In this document: positions 1 through 10,010 of the stretch, piece after piece
Numbering within the stretch: the stretch's first letter is position 1
Layout of the letters: each line of letters starts with the position of its first letter
Assembly: GCA_964429915.1 (NCBI GenBank)
Contig: CAYSDZ010000009.1
Coordinates: 1-64,000, forward strand
Direction of reading: 5' to 3'
Source of the DNA: Alteromonas_F sp964429915
Lineage (GTDB): Bacteria; Pseudomonadota; Gammaproteobacteria; Enterobacterales; Alteromonadaceae
Length of the DNA: 64,000 bases
The notes under the pieces: model-generated
Databases searched by the model: none
The model's input: only the letters and a program-made list of their open reading frames with translations
Told to the model about the DNA's origin: nothing
Program-made: the position numbers and the translations under genes

Positions 1-3000
1 GCCCCATAAGACGCACTTAAAAACTGTTTCAGATTCATATTCTCTAGTAGCAATTTTTCAAATTTATCACTGCGTAACGGTTTGGAATACAAGTAGCCTT
101 GGAGGGTCTCACAATCATAGCGCCTTAGGATCTCAAGCTGCTCTTCATACTCTACTCCCTCTGCGACTACGGTTAAACCTAGGTTATGGGCGATGTTTAT
201 AATGGCGGCGGCCATATGTCGATCTTGACTCGAATGAGCAATATCATCGATAAAAGCTTTATCGATTTTGAGGGTGTTTAAAGGAAAGCGTTTCAAATAA
301 GCAAGAGATGAATAGCCCGTACCAAAGTCATCTAGGGCGAGATGTACGCCTCTGTTCCTTAAACGTTCCATAAGCGCCAAGCCATCTTCGGGGTTTTCCA
401 TTAATGTACCTTCCGTGATTTCGCACTCTAAATGCATTGACGAGATACCCACTTTTTTAAGCAGAAGTTCAATTTTTTCATCTAAGTTAGACTGTTCAAA
501 TTGCTTTGCTGAGATATTCACCGCGACTCTGCCAGTAAATAAGCCTGCATCAACCCATCGTTTAGTATCTCGAAGGGCTTTTTCGAGCACCACATCACCA
601 ATTTCAACAATTTGTCCAGACTGCTCAGCAAGAGGAATAAATTGACCGGGAGGTACAATCCCCTTTTCAGGGTGCTCAAAACGCACCAATGCTTCCATGC
701 TCACTAAACGCCCAGAAGCGATGTCCACTTTTGGCTGATAAAAAACAGTGAATAAATCGTCTTTTAGGCCCTGTCGAATTAAGTTTTCGATTTGCAGTTG
801 GCGAACCGCTGATTGATTCATCTCACTGCTAAAAAATTTATATGCATTTCCACCCGCATTTTTCGCGAAATACATGGCGGTGTCAGCATTTTTAAGCAAC
901 TCTTGAGGCGTAACGCCATCATAAGGGAATTGAGCAATCCCCACACTCGCACTCAATACATACTCTTGTTTATTAATGATAAATGGCCGCGAGAGGTTAT
1001 CTAGCACAGATTGCGCGTAATGCGCCATGCGGTGGATATCCCCTTCTTCTTCGACCAGTATGCTAAATTCATCACCGCCTAGTCGATAACATGTCGCTGT
1101 ATTGCCGATTAAGCGCTGTAATCGCTTAGCAATTTGTTTGATTAGCACATCGCCTGTTTGATGCCCTAGCGAATCGTTTATTTTTTTAAAGTTGTCCATA
1201 TCCAAGCAAAGCAAACTGTGCGGTTCACCTTTTCGCACCAAATTCTGCTGCGACGCTTGGAAAAAAGACCGATTGGGCAACTCGGTTAACGGGTCGGCAT
1301 TGGAAAGTTTAAGTAGCTCTTTTTCTGTAGCTTTTCGCTCTGAGATATCCGAAAACACCCCGACGTAATGACTTACATTCCCATCAGGGTCGATAACTGC
1401 ATCGATATTGAGTTCAATTTCATAGCTTTCACCGTTTATGCGTTTTGATTCAATCTCGCCCGACCAGTTGTGCTTATGGAATAAGGACTTTCTCACCTCC
1501 TCGGTAAATGCCGCAGGATATTGGTGAAAATATAGGTAAGATGCAAGTGCTCTCTCCTTTGTTTCGCCGGTGAACTTACAGTAAGCGGTATTCACTGAAA
1601 TAAATTTAAAAGCCGTGTCGGTAATAAATACGCCTTCAGAAATATTTTCAAATGAACGCTCGAAAAGACGAAACTGCTCTTCGGATTCTTTTAAGTACTG
1701 AATGTCTTTAAGTGTACCGGTCATTCTTAGTGCTTGACGATTATGATCACGTTCAACCACCTTGCCTCTGTCTAAGACCCACAACCATTGTTTCTTAAAG
1801 TTTATAATACGATAAGACACTTGATAGTATTCGGTATCTCCTCGAAGGTGCGCGTTTAATGCTGACGTTACATTGTCTATATCGGCCTCATGGACATTGC
1901 CGTTATAAGCCGAATTGGTGCGAATATCGTCCTGTGGAAAATCAATACTGCCCCAGGTGTTTGAGCGGTGTACTTGGCCTCGCGCTATATCCCAATCCCA
2001 CAGTTCATCACCGCTACTCCACAATGTCAGTTTTAATCGCTCCTCCGATTCCAAAATGCGTTTCCGGGAGATAGAGCGGTTCTTCCATTGCCTAAACGCA
2101 AAGAAACAACATAGTATGAACAAAGCTCCGTATAGCCCTACAGCAGGTGTTGAAAACCAAGGTGGTGGCAGAATGGTAACTGTTAGCTTTTTCGATTCAG
2201 ACCATAATTTAGAAGGTTCTTTCGCTTGCACTTCAAGAAAATACTTTCCCCAAGGCAAGTTGTAAAACACGGCATTTCTACCTAAAAATTCGGTGTTGTT
2301 TAGCCATTCCGTGTCATAACCATTGAGCTTGTATCGATACTCTACTTGTTCAGGAAACTGTGGGTTTGTTAACGCAAAGCCAAAAGAAAATCGTTTATCG
2401 ATATATCTAAGTTCTATGGCATCCATCAGATAAATAGGCTTGGACAAGGGCGATTGTGTTTCATTAAACGGCATTTTTTGAGAATTAAGCCTAAACTCAC
2501 GTATTTGAGGAACCCGTGTAGCCACCTTTGTATTGTTTTGGTAGACAAATTGCTCAGGATTGAAAATGTTGTAACCGTACTTTCCTCCGAAAATAAAGTA
2601 CCCACTTTTAGTTTTGAGTGAAACACCTTCATATAATTTGTTATGTTGCAACTGGGCCGTATTAATTTCGAACGCTCTGTGTTTCTTCTGTAAATCGATA
2701 AGCGCTATCGACGAGTTACTGGCAACCCAGAGACCTCTTTTTCCAGCCAGACCTGAATAGGCTTTCTCGCCCGCCGTGTTCATTGATAATTGATTAATGA
2801 CCAATAACGTTGAAGGTTCAACTCGCACTAGATCGACATTATGCGTTAACAGCCATAATTCTGAATCCTGTTCAAATACACCCACCAAGGTACTGAGTTG
2901 CTTATAAAACGACGGCGTCTGTATTTCGGTGCCCGTTTTTAAGTCGAACACTCTTGTGCTGTTTTGACCCGATAACCATAGGCGTTGTTGACTATCGATT

Positions 3001-4472
3001 TGGATAACTCTAGGGTTCACCATATCATCAAGAGATAGAGAGCGCTGTGCGGTTTTATCATCGCTGTTAGTATCAAAGAACGATAAATAATTTTCTGCAT
3101 CCACAAACCACAACTTATTATTAAAATGATGGATACTGTAAACAACGTGATCGACTACTTGTTCGCAATCAGGAAGCATATTAGCGGATGTCACAGTCAC
3201 CTTGTGAATACCTGCTTCGCCTGCTGCTACCCAAAGTTGGTCGTTATCATCGACCACTAAATCCCATAGTTTGATATCGTCAAAGGTTTCAAACCGCGTT
3301 AACTGTCCGGTAGATAAGTCATATCTCTGAATTTCAGAAGCCTGTGATGCACTCCATATGTTGCCTTTTGAATCTTCATCAATACCCCAAATATCAAGAC
3401 TATCTAGCTCCGCTTGATTTTTATCGTTTTGCATTAAGGGCTTAGCAGCAACAATAGGTAGCGTGTTTTGATGCGTTGTCTTGAACTTAACACCACTGTC
3501 TGTACCTAACCAAGATGTATCGTTGCTGTCTAGGAAAAATGAGAACAGCCCGCCAGATTCAAAGTAACTTTCACTGACTAAGTCATAGTTGCTATTGTTT
3601 TCATTAATTTCTAACATTTCTGCGTTTGATATCGCGACAAGACCTTTATCCGTAAGGATGATACTAAACACTGGTTTTTTGGTTTGAAAGGTAATAGGCG
3701 GCAAATATAAGCCATTTTTGTAGTACACAAGCCCTTCATCAGTTCCCATCCAATATTTGCCTTTTATGCGCTTGACCGTTCTTAAACCATCGGAAGGTAT
3801 GTTTAGGGACCAAGGATTTGCATTATCTAATGAGAACAACTGCTTTTGTGTTTTGTCGTAAATATAGCCACCATTATTGTAAGTACCTATCCATATTTTG
3901 TCTGGCTCATCTAAGATGGAAGACATACTTTGAGGATACTTTACGTTTTTATTCAGCTCTATAAGACTTAGCCCGTCGTCATCAAGATAATAAATATCGT
4001 CTGATGCCAAGACTAATAACTGCCCATTCTGTGACTCGGCAATATCAACCACATCAATATTGATGTCAGAAAACTTAACAGGAATGCGAGTAAAGGTTTC
4101 GTTTTGTCTATTAAAACGGGCTAGGCCTTCTAAGGTGCCGACATAAAGAACACCTCGTTTAGTAAGGAGCAATTTTCGAACAACGTTATTGGGAAGACTG
4201 TTGTCGTTGTCTGCTTCGTATAAGAAAGCCTGACTAGCATAACCATCGAATTGCACTAATCCGCCCGATGATGCGAACCAAAGCAAACCATAACTATCTT
4301 CTAAGGTATCTAGAATATAAGTATCGGAAACCGACTCTACGCCAGTCAAGGGAGCAAAATTTCGAGTGATACTCGGTATTACACTCCGCTCTTGAGAGAA
4401 GACTGTTAACGATACACTCAAAGAAAAAAAGATAAGAAGCCAAACGAAGGGCCTCCGTATGGCTTTATTCAT
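1..4472 (-). CDS. Propeller sensor with PAS, GGDEF and EAL domains (partial at 3' end)
   Basis: This large membrane sensor probably makes and/or degrades cyclic di-GMP in response to a periplasmic signal. It starts with ATG at 4470-4472 and stays open to the left edge, about 1,490 residues, so only the last residues are missing. Visible order: signal peptide (1-26, ending near VFSQE); many two-component-regulator propeller repeats with W-x-G-T-type motifs (about 45-680); a Y_Y_Y domain (about 685-770); one membrane helix (about 775-795); two PAS regions (about 810-1040); a GGDEF domain with intact GGDEF near residue 1132; and an EAL domain with EALVR near 1259. Both catalytic signatures look complete, so it may be bifunctional. 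The propeller plus Y_Y_Y layout is usual in hybrid histidine kinases that sense oligosaccharides; here the output is c-di-GMP. The ligand is unknown. Confidence 0.92.
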   Translation of the reverse strand, partial: MNKAIRRPFVWLLIFFSLSVSLTVFSQERSVIPSITRNFAPLTGVESVSDTYILDTLEDSYGLLWFASSGGLVQFDGYASQAFLYEADNDNSLPNNVVRKLLLTKRGVLYVGTLEGLARFNRQNETFTRIPVKFSDINIDVVDIAESQNGQLLVLASDDIYYLDDDGLSLIELNKNVKYPQSMSSILDEPDKIWIGTYNNGGYIYDKTQKQLFSLDNANPWSLNIPSDGLRTVKRIKGKYWMGTDEGLVYYKNGLYLPPITFQTKKPVFSIILTDKGLVAISNAEMLEINENNSNYDLVSESYFESGGLFSFFLDSNDTSWLGTDSGVKFKTTHQNTLPIVAAKPLMQNDKNQAELDSLDIWGIDEDSKGNIWSASQASEIQRYDLSTGQLTRFETFDDIKLWDLVVDDNDQLWVAAGEAGIHKVTVTSANMLPDCEQVVDHVVYSIHHFNNKLWFVDAENYLSFFDTNSDDKTAQRSLSLDDMVNPRVIQIDSQQRLWLSGQNSTRVFDLKTGTEIQTPSFYKQLSTLVGVFEQDSELWLLTHNVDLVRVEPSTLLVINQLSMNTAGEKAYSGLAGKRGLWVASNSSIALIDLQKKHRAFEINTAQLQHNKLYEGVSLKTKSGYFIFGGKYGYNIFNPEQFVYQNNTKVATRVPQIREFRLNSQKMPFNETQSPLSKPIYLMDAIELRYIDKRFSFGFALTNPQFPEQVEYRYKLNGYDTEWLNNTEFLGRNAVFYNLPWGKYFLEVQAKEPSKLWSESKKLTVTILPPPWFSTPAVGLYGALFILCCFFAFRQWKNRSISRKRILESEERLKLTLWSSGDELWDWDIARGQVHRSNTWGSIDFPQDDIRTNSAYNGNVHEADIDNVTSALNAHLRGDTEYYQVSYRIINFKKQWLWVLDRGKVVERDHNRQALRMTGTLKDIQYLKESEEQFRLFERSFENISEGVFITDTAFKFISVNTAYCKFTGETKERALASYLYFHQYPAAFTEEVRKSLFHKHNWSGEIESKRINGESYEIELNIDAVIDPDGNVSHYVGVFSDISERKATEKELLKLSNADPLTELPNRSFFQASQQNLVRKGEPHSLLCLDMDNFKKINDSLGHQTGDVLIKQIAKRLQRLIGNTATCYRLGGDEFSILVEEEGDIHRMAHYAQSVLDNLSRPFIINKQEYVLSASVGIAQFPYDGVTPQELLKNADTAMYFAKNAGGNAYKFFSSEMNQSAVRQLQIENLIRQGLKDDLFTVFYQPKVDIASGRLVSMEALVRFEHPEKGIVPPGQFIPLAEQSGQIVEIGDVVLEKALRDTKRWVDAGLFTGRVAVNISAKQFEQSNLDEKIELLLKKVGISSMHLECEITEGTLMENPEDGLALMERLRNRGVHLALDDFGTGYSSLAYLKRFPLNTLKIDKAFIDDIAHSSQDRHMAAAIINIAHNLGLTVVAEGVEYEEQLEILRRYDCETLQGYLYSKPLRSDKFEKLLLENMNLKQFLSASYG

Positions 4473-4592
4473 AACTTCACGCGCTTACTACTAAATTTAA
4501 AGCCTTAGGCTTTTTTATTATTATTTAAATCCAAAATAACTTTATCACGTGAATTCCCTTCACCCAAGCCCATTCATCTATTGAATAGTTGC

Positions 4593-5681
4593 TTATCGCT
4601 CAGGGGCCAAACGATCGATTATTTTCATTAAATCTGCGCTGGCATTTTCCATGCCTTTAAGATGGTTTCTTTGTATTGCTTCGTTACCGTCTTTGTAAGC
4701 AGTAACCGCATTATGCCCTTCTTTCATCACTTTAGTCAGTATGTGTGACAAATCTTTAAACGAAGATGTATTAGCAATGGCTTTTCCCGATTGCTCTGAC
4801 ATCCATTGCCCAAGACGAGAAGAAGACGGTGTAAATGCATCATCAGACGGTGCACTCTTTTGGCTACAAAGCGTAGAATATATGGCTGATTTCCATGCAA
4901 GGTGTTCAAGTTTCATCGCTTGAACAAATGTGCCGCTTGAAGACTTCGTAAGATTATCTTGCATCGTATTACAACGTGTCACAATTTCATCGTAACTCGC
5001 ATTAAGGGTCGTTACACCCTCTGACAAATGGTCATTGTTATTCTTCAATTCACCCACTGCATCCACGGCTTCTTTTGTAGACTGAATAATTTTTTGAACT
5101 AAATCTGCAACTTCACTGGCGGACGTATTGGTTTCTGTTGCTAAAGCCCTTACTTCGTCAGCCACTACACTGAAGCCTCTACCTGCATCTCCAGCTCGCG
5201 CCGCTTCGATTGCTGCATTGAGCGCGAGCAAGTTGGTTTGATCTGAAATACTGGTGATTGTGCTCACAAACTTGTTGATATTATCGGCAGTTTCGCTAAG
5301 CCCAGAAATACTTTGGCTCATTTGGGACATCCTTGAACTTAATAACTCCATGTTCTTCATGATCTCTTTTAACGAAGACCCTGATTGATTAAATAACCCC
5401 GTCACATCAACGTCACTATCGCTCTGTGTCTCGCTATGATGAAGCGCTTGTTGCATTGCGTCTCTCATCGCATGTATTTGAGCAAAAGACCCTAACATAC
5501 TCTCAATCAAGGGTTCATTGCCTGATGACGCACTTTCGTGAGACGCTTTCGCTAGCGCCTCCTCCAATGCATGATTCTGTTTTTCAAGTTCATCGAGCCG
5601 AGTGTTTAATTCTTTATTGATCCCGAGCTGTTCATTTAAGTCATTTTTGGCTTTGCTGAGGGAAGATTTAAACACTAGCAT
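4593..5681 (-). CDS. Soluble methyl-accepting chemotaxis protein with C-terminal CZB domain
   Basis: Cytoplasmic chemoreceptor of about 362 residues that should signal to CheA/CheW. The start chosen is the ATG at 5679-5681 because a GGAG lies 7 bases upstream; a longer reading to 5750 only adds a hydrophobic stretch without a ribosome site. An N-terminal coiled coil (about 5-50) leads into the MCP signalling hairpin, with the tip motif DQTNLLALNAAIEAARAG clearly present. The C-terminal 110 residues match a chemoreceptor zinc-binding (CZB) domain: an H-x-x-W-K-x-x-IY helix, an R-L-G-Q-W motif and a later H in a KEGHNAV-like helix. There is no membrane segment or periplasmic domain. CZB receptors are known to respond to zinc or hypochlorous acid, but the ligand here is inferred only. 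It lies between the c-di-GMP sensor and bioH, all on the minus strand. Confidence 0.9.
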   Translation of the reverse strand: MLVFKSSLSKAKNDLNEQLGINKELNTRLDELEKQNHALEEALAKASHESASSGNEPLIESMLGSFAQIHAMRDAMQQALHHSETQSDSDVDVTGLFNQSGSSLKEIMKNMELLSSRMSQMSQSISGLSETADNINKFVSTITSISDQTNLLALNAAIEAARAGDAGRGFSVVADEVRALATETNTSASEVADLVQKIIQSTKEAVDAVGELKNNNDHLSEGVTTLNASYDEIVTRCNTMQDNLTKSSSGTFVQAMKLEHLAWKSAIYSTLCSQKSAPSDDAFTPSSSRLGQWMSEQSGKAIANTSSFKDLSHILTKVMKEGHNAVTAYKDGNEAIQRNHLKGMENASADLMKIIDRLAPER

Positions 5682-5768
5682 TGTTGCGCTCCAAAGGCAG
5701 AAAGTAAGGTTAACGTTAAGAATATGGCAGACGAATGAGATTATTGCCAATCAAAACATGTATCGGCA

Positions 5769-6596
5769 CTATTTTAATTTTCTATATTTTTTTAACGGTG
5801 CAAGATCTGCGGTGAATTGAAGGAGTAACTGAGTCGTTTTATCGGGTTCGGAAATAAAGGGAGCATGTGCAGCGTCTGATAAAATCACACAATCAGATTG
5901 TGGGTGCAAATGATGAATATCATCAACCGCTCTAATAGGCACTAAAGTATCTCGCTTTCCATAAATGCGCAGTGTAGGAACGGTTATCTTGCCGATTGAT
6001 TGACGAATGTCGGCAAATTCAAGTATCTCAAGCCCTTTTTTAAGCGCGCTTTGCTTAGGATTAGGATAAGCGCTAATTGCTTTTTTAAGCTGTTTAACTT
6101 GTGTTCTTTGGTCCTTACACCCCATTGCCTGAATCGCCAGAAAACGATCTAACGTTTTGTTGTAGCTCAATGCCAATTGTTCTTGGAACGTTCGCAATAA
6201 TTCAGGCCTGACTCCAGCCCATCCACATTGCTGAGGAAAACAAGGCGAAGAAGCAATGGTAACTAAACCCGACAATAGACTTTTGTGTTGAATCGCTATT
6301 TGTTGAGCAATAAGGCCGCCTAAACTCCATCCAATTAAAATGGCACCTTGCGGAACAAAACGCTCAATTAAGGTAGCCATATCATGAAGACCATACGAAT
6401 CGATGCAGATATCATGATTCATGCCGAAACCGGGCAAGTCTATCATTGTTACCCTGCATTCTGATTCAAGATAGGGCAGCCAATGGTTAAACGCCCCTGA
6501 GTTCATTCCCCAGCCATGCAGCAAAACCAAATCGAAACCTGAACCATAGGTCCGTACATTTAGAGCAGCATGTTGTATATGCTTATTCATTTTCAA
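5769..6596 (-). CDS. bioH: Pimeloyl-ACP methyl ester carboxylesterase BioH
   Basis: Alpha/beta hydrolase of 275 residues that removes the methyl group from pimeloyl-ACP methyl ester, ending the pimelate stage of biotin synthesis. The nucleophile elbow G-W-S-L-G-G puts the catalytic Ser at 91. Asp216 (in GKRDTLVP) and His244 (in DAAHAPF) complete the triad, and the HGWG oxyanion motif is near residue 27. An AGGG sits 9 bases before the ATG; a second ATG two codons on is possible. The gene is divergent from comF with 36 bases between start codons, matching the bioH-gntX arrangement of other gammaproteobacteria, which strongly supports the name. It is separate from other bio genes. Confidence 0.93.
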   Translation of the reverse strand: MKMNKHIQHAALNVRTYGSGFDLVLLHGWGMNSGAFNHWLPYLESECRVTMIDLPGFGMNHDICIDSYGLHDMATLIERFVPQGAILIGWSLGGLIAQQIAIQHKSLLSGLVTIASSPCFPQQCGWAGVRPELLRTFQEQLALSYNKTLDRFLAIQAMGCKDQRTQVKQLKKAISAYPNPKQSALKKGLEILEFADIRQSIGKITVPTLRIYGKRDTLVPIRAVDDIHHLHPQSDCVILSDAAHAPFISEPDKTTQLLLQFTADLAPLKKYRKLK

Positions 6597-6632
6597 TCCC
6601 TGCGTACAACCACGCGTGAGTTTAACGATTCA

Positions 6633-7292
6633 ATGTTTAATCAATCATGCATTTTATGCAAACAATATAGCGCAACCATTATTTGTAATACTTGCAAGTT
6701 CGATTGTGAAACCGTCGTTAAGCACGTTCCAAGTGAGCATCATCCTGTTCTTGTAGACATACAAGACAGAGCAATGATTCAGCAACTCACCATCTTAAAT
6801 TGGTATGCTTGGCCCCTTGATGAACTCATCCACCTCGTCAAATTTAAACTTCGGCCACAGTTTTGCCGCTTATTATCGCAGTGGTTTATTACATTCGCAT
6901 TCAACAATAGCAACGTATTAAGACCAGACGCTCTCATTGCGATGCCACAAGGTAAATGGAAGCATTTTACAAGGGGATATAATCCTGCAGGAATATTAAC
7001 GCAACATTTATGTAAACAACTGAGTATTCAAAACTTATCTAAGCACTTGCACGTTGCAAGCAGCCTCATAGATCAAAGAAGTTTGTCGCGAACAAAACGA
7101 CTACAACGAAAAAAACGCTTTATTGCCTCGCGTTTGCCCGCTTCCGTTTCAACGGTGGTCATCGTTGATGATATCACTACCACAGGCAGTACGCTGCGTT
7201 TAGCCGCCACTGCCCTTCAAGAAGCCAACCCCAATTTGAAAATACATGCCTGGTGTTTGGCAGCCACTCCACCCACGGGCATGTTGTCTTAA
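6633..7292 (+). CDS. ComF/GntX-family phosphoribosyltransferase-like protein
   Basis: About 219 residues from the ATG at 6633; the upstream open frame overlaps bioH and is not needed. The N-terminus carries two CxxC pairs (C6/C9 and C18/C21), the zinc ribbon of the ComF family. The C-terminus has the PRPP-binding loop V-D-D-I-T-T-T-G-S-T near residue 185. ComF proteins support DNA uptake or use of DNA as a nutrient in several species; in E. coli the orthologue is GntX/YhgH. The bioH-gntX-nfuA neighbourhood is kept here except that a peptidase gene has come between comF and nfuA. Its 3' end overlaps that peptidase gene by 4 bases, tail to tail. Enzymatic activity is not established for the family. 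Confidence 0.88.
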   Translation: MFNQSCILCKQYSATIICNTCKFDCETVVKHVPSEHHPVLVDIQDRAMIQQLTILNWYAWPLDELIHLVKFKLRPQFCRLLSQWFITFAFNNSNVLRPDALIAMPQGKWKHFTRGYNPAGILTQHLCKQLSIQNLSKHLHVASSLIDQRSLSRTKRLQRKKRFIASRLPASVSTVVIVDDITTTGSTLRLAATALQEANPNLKIHAWCLAATPPTGMLS

Positions 7293-9874
7293 TTCATTAA
7301 GCCTGATAAAAATACCGCATTGCCCATCAGTTTGCTGGTGCCAAACCAATAACCTCGGAAATTAACGTTATCGACAAACGCAATCACTCGCCCCTTGCCT
7401 CTTCGCTGAACCACTACCGCTGCACTACCTGCTACTTTTTCAATTAACTCGTTTGAGGTGTAACCTCCCACCAATGGATCGTCGGTATAGGTTGCGAAGG
7501 TATCAAATGGATTTTGAGTATTTTCCACAATTAAATTAGAGGTCTTAAAAAACGGCAGCCTGTCATTTTCCAAACCAAAAAATAAGGGATAGGTTAAATC
7601 AACACTTGCCATATAAGCAGCACCTGAAATACGTTTTTTCGAGGAAAGCTCATCAATATCCGCATACTTTAAAGAAGAAATATCAAACGCAGAATTAACA
7701 TCACGTTGACTAACAATACTCACATCCAACCAATCCCGACTTTCAAACCAACGCAATGCGGTTTTCTGTCCGATAAGCGTGCCACCTTCATTGAGCCAAG
7801 CCTCTAGATTGCTATTTGCGCGCTCATCCCATTCTCGATAACGACCATTTGCTGCAATAATATGAGTAAATTGATTCAAATCGACACGAGAGAGCTCTTC
7901 TTGATCAATTAGGGTGACAGGCATGCCCACGCGAGTATCAAAATAATGCCAGATTTCTCCCACCTCATATTCAGACGTGCCTTCGCCACCAAGTAATAGC
8001 ACTTTCGGCAATGTAAGTGGGATCATGTTTCGACTTCCTAAATCAATCCCTTTAGGAGTCAATCCTGTTTTTATCGACCATAGCGGCAATGAAAACTCAT
8101 GAGCGAATTTCGACACTTGAGCCATGTTACTTGGGTTAAATGCCTTTGGAATAATCACCGTACCTGCAGCAAACTCATGTTCTTCGCCTTTAATTTTTGA
8201 TGAGAACGCTTTACCAGCCACACGAAGGGTGTATCCCTCCATTAATAAACGATTTGCCAGTGCGGGAGCTTGATAATGATGCCATTCAAATGCTAACGCC
8301 ACCGCATCATCAAACTCATCATCATATTCATGTTTTGCTAGCTTCACTCGACCTTGCGCGAGTGACAGAGACTTTGCTTCGCGAGAAGACAAGGCATGAT
8401 AGTCAATATCAAACGCGAGTGGCATATTCCAATTAGACACATCGTAAAACGTGTTGTCGGGAAACGATGTGCGTTCCGAAAAAATTGATTTAATAAGACG
8501 ATATTGGGCTTGGTTGTAGGGAACGTAAACGGCACCGTTCGCCTTAACTTTCTGCTCTTTTATGACGGTAGAGCGGGTCACTACATGATAGTGAATTTGG
8601 TGTGCATCTAATTTGTCGAGCATACGTTCGAAGCGAAAGGTGTCTTTTGGTTGAATAAGCAAGACGCCAGCCTGTTTATCTTGCTTGATTAATTCATCGG
8701 TTTGTTGCGCAAAGCTAGCGGGATAATTAAGAAGCCGTTGTTTGTTTTCTAAGGCGCCATCAATTGAACTGAATGTCGTTGTTATATGATTCTGGATAGT
8801 TTGAGTGAACGTTAAGTCGCCATTGATAGACGCTTGAACGTGACCTCTAACTCTTGCCTGTTCAAAAAGAATGCCCACGCTCCCATGTGCATCAGGATAC
8901 GTTGAACCTTTACCATAATAAAAATCGTCGAAGCCCTCCTCGGTAAAATACAGTTGGTTTTGTTTGTCCAAGGCCTTGGCATGGTAATGTGCAAGTAAGC
9001 TCGTCAGCTCTACATTTTCATTTGGCGTGAGGGGATTAGTGCGAGACGGCACACCAGGTTGAAAGAAATAGGTGCCATCTGTCGCCATTTCATGAAAATC
9101 AGTCAATATATGTGGTCGCCACTTGTGAAACTGCTCAATCCTGGCCTGCGATTCAGGGTGAGTGAGTAATAACCAATCTCTGTTTAAATCAAACCAATAA
9201 TAGTTGGTTCTCGCTGATGGCCAGTTTTCATTGTGCTCTCTGTGATAACTAGAGGCATTTAATTGATAACCTTTATGCATGTTTGCCCAGTGCGCAAAAC
9301 GAGAAAGCCCATCAGGGTTAAGGGCTGGGTCGAACAAAACAATCGCATTATCGAGGAGCTTATCAATACGCTCATCCGAGCCAGCAGCTAAATAATAAGC
9401 CAGTACCAAGGCAGCATTACTACCAGAGGGTTCATTACCATGAATACTGTAACCGGTGTAGAAAATTAACGGTGAATCGGAGTTGGGTTTGCGTTTATTC
9501 GCAATATTTTCAATGTGTGTTCGCCTAAGACTCTCTATTTGTTGTTTTGTTTTAGGCTTAGAAATAGTCAATAACAGCAAAGGCTTGTCTTGATGGGTGC
9601 GCCCCGTTACTTCAATATTTACTCTGTCAGAGCTCTCAGCTAGCTTATACATGTAAGCTACAAGCTGATCATGCCGAATATGCCATTTACCGATGTCGAA
9701 TCCTAAAAAAGCTTCTGGTGACGGCACCGCCGGATTGAAAGTCGTATTCTCGGGCAGATACTTTTCTGCTGGCATTCCAGTGACTAAATGAGGTTTAACG
9801 TTAGCAATGACATTTTTGGTTGAACCACACGAAAACACAAATAGAAGCAGTACGAAGGTGCCTAAATTTTTCAA
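7289..9874 (-). CDS. Secreted M14-family zinc carboxypeptidase lipoprotein
   Basis: An 861-residue metallopeptidase of the M14 (carboxypeptidase A-like) family, probably anchored in the outer membrane. A lipoprotein signal ends in F-S-C-G (Cys16). Zinc ligands H145 and E148 sit in HGNEPSG, a downstream HEMATDGTYFF region supplies the next conserved His, and an NPDG / DLNRDW block marks the substrate pocket. The C-terminal 300 residues, including a LLGGEGTSEYE stretch, look like a glutamine-amidotransferase-like fold common in bacterial M14 proteins of this length. The start codon is TTG at 9872-9874, supported by AAGGA eight bases upstream. It is divergent from nfuA and interrupts the usual gntX-nfuA neighbourhood. 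Likely role: breakdown of external peptides. Confidence 0.9.
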   Translation of the reverse strand: MKNLGTFVLLLFVFSCGSTKNVIANVKPHLVTGMPAEKYLPENTTFNPAVPSPEAFLGFDIGKWHIRHDQLVAYMYKLAESSDRVNIEVTGRTHQDKPLLLLTISKPKTKQQIESLRRTHIENIANKRKPNSDSPLIFYTGYSIHGNEPSGSNAALVLAYYLAAGSDERIDKLLDNAIVLFDPALNPDGLSRFAHWANMHKGYQLNASSYHREHNENWPSARTNYYWFDLNRDWLLLTHPESQARIEQFHKWRPHILTDFHEMATDGTYFFQPGVPSRTNPLTPNENVELTSLLAHYHAKALDKQNQLYFTEEGFDDFYYGKGSTYPDAHGSVGILFEQARVRGHVQASINGDLTFTQTIQNHITTTFSSIDGALENKQRLLNYPASFAQQTDELIKQDKQAGVLLIQPKDTFRFERMLDKLDAHQIHYHVVTRSTVIKEQKVKANGAVYVPYNQAQYRLIKSIFSERTSFPDNTFYDVSNWNMPLAFDIDYHALSSREAKSLSLAQGRVKLAKHEYDDEFDDAVALAFEWHHYQAPALANRLLMEGYTLRVAGKAFSSKIKGEEHEFAAGTVIIPKAFNPSNMAQVSKFAHEFSLPLWSIKTGLTPKGIDLGSRNMIPLTLPKVLLLGGEGTSEYEVGEIWHYFDTRVGMPVTLIDQEELSRVDLNQFTHIIAANGRYREWDERANSNLEAWLNEGGTLIGQKTALRWFESRDWLDVSIVSQRDVNSAFDISSLKYADIDELSSKKRISGAAYMASVDLTYPLFFGLENDRLPFFKTSNLIVENTQNPFDTFATYTDDPLVGGYTSNELIEKVAGSAAVVVQRRGKGRVIAFVDNVNFRGYWFGTSKLMGNAVFLSGLMN

Positions 9875-9909
9875 TCCAAGTTTCCTTATTCTTATTATAA
9901 CTATTTTTA

Positions 9910-9934
9910 ATACTTGAGTGTTTTACTCAAGTAA
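9910..9934 (+). promoter_or_regulatory. Probable IscR type 1 operator upstream of nfuA
   Basis: An inverted repeat with arms ACTTGAGT and ACTCAAGT around a GTTTT spacer. Against the E. coli IscR type 1 consensus, recalled from memory, I count 22 of 25 positions matching. Two of the three mismatches are a compensating C-to-G/G-to-C pair that keeps the dyad perfect. nfuA is a known IscR type 1 target in E. coli, so placement 76 bases before nfuA supports the call. Confidence 0.7.
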
Positions 9935-10010
9935 ATTTGATACCATATTCATAGTAACACGACACGACGTGTAATTCTGATACCAAAGTTATTTATCTGT
10001 TAGGTGAATC

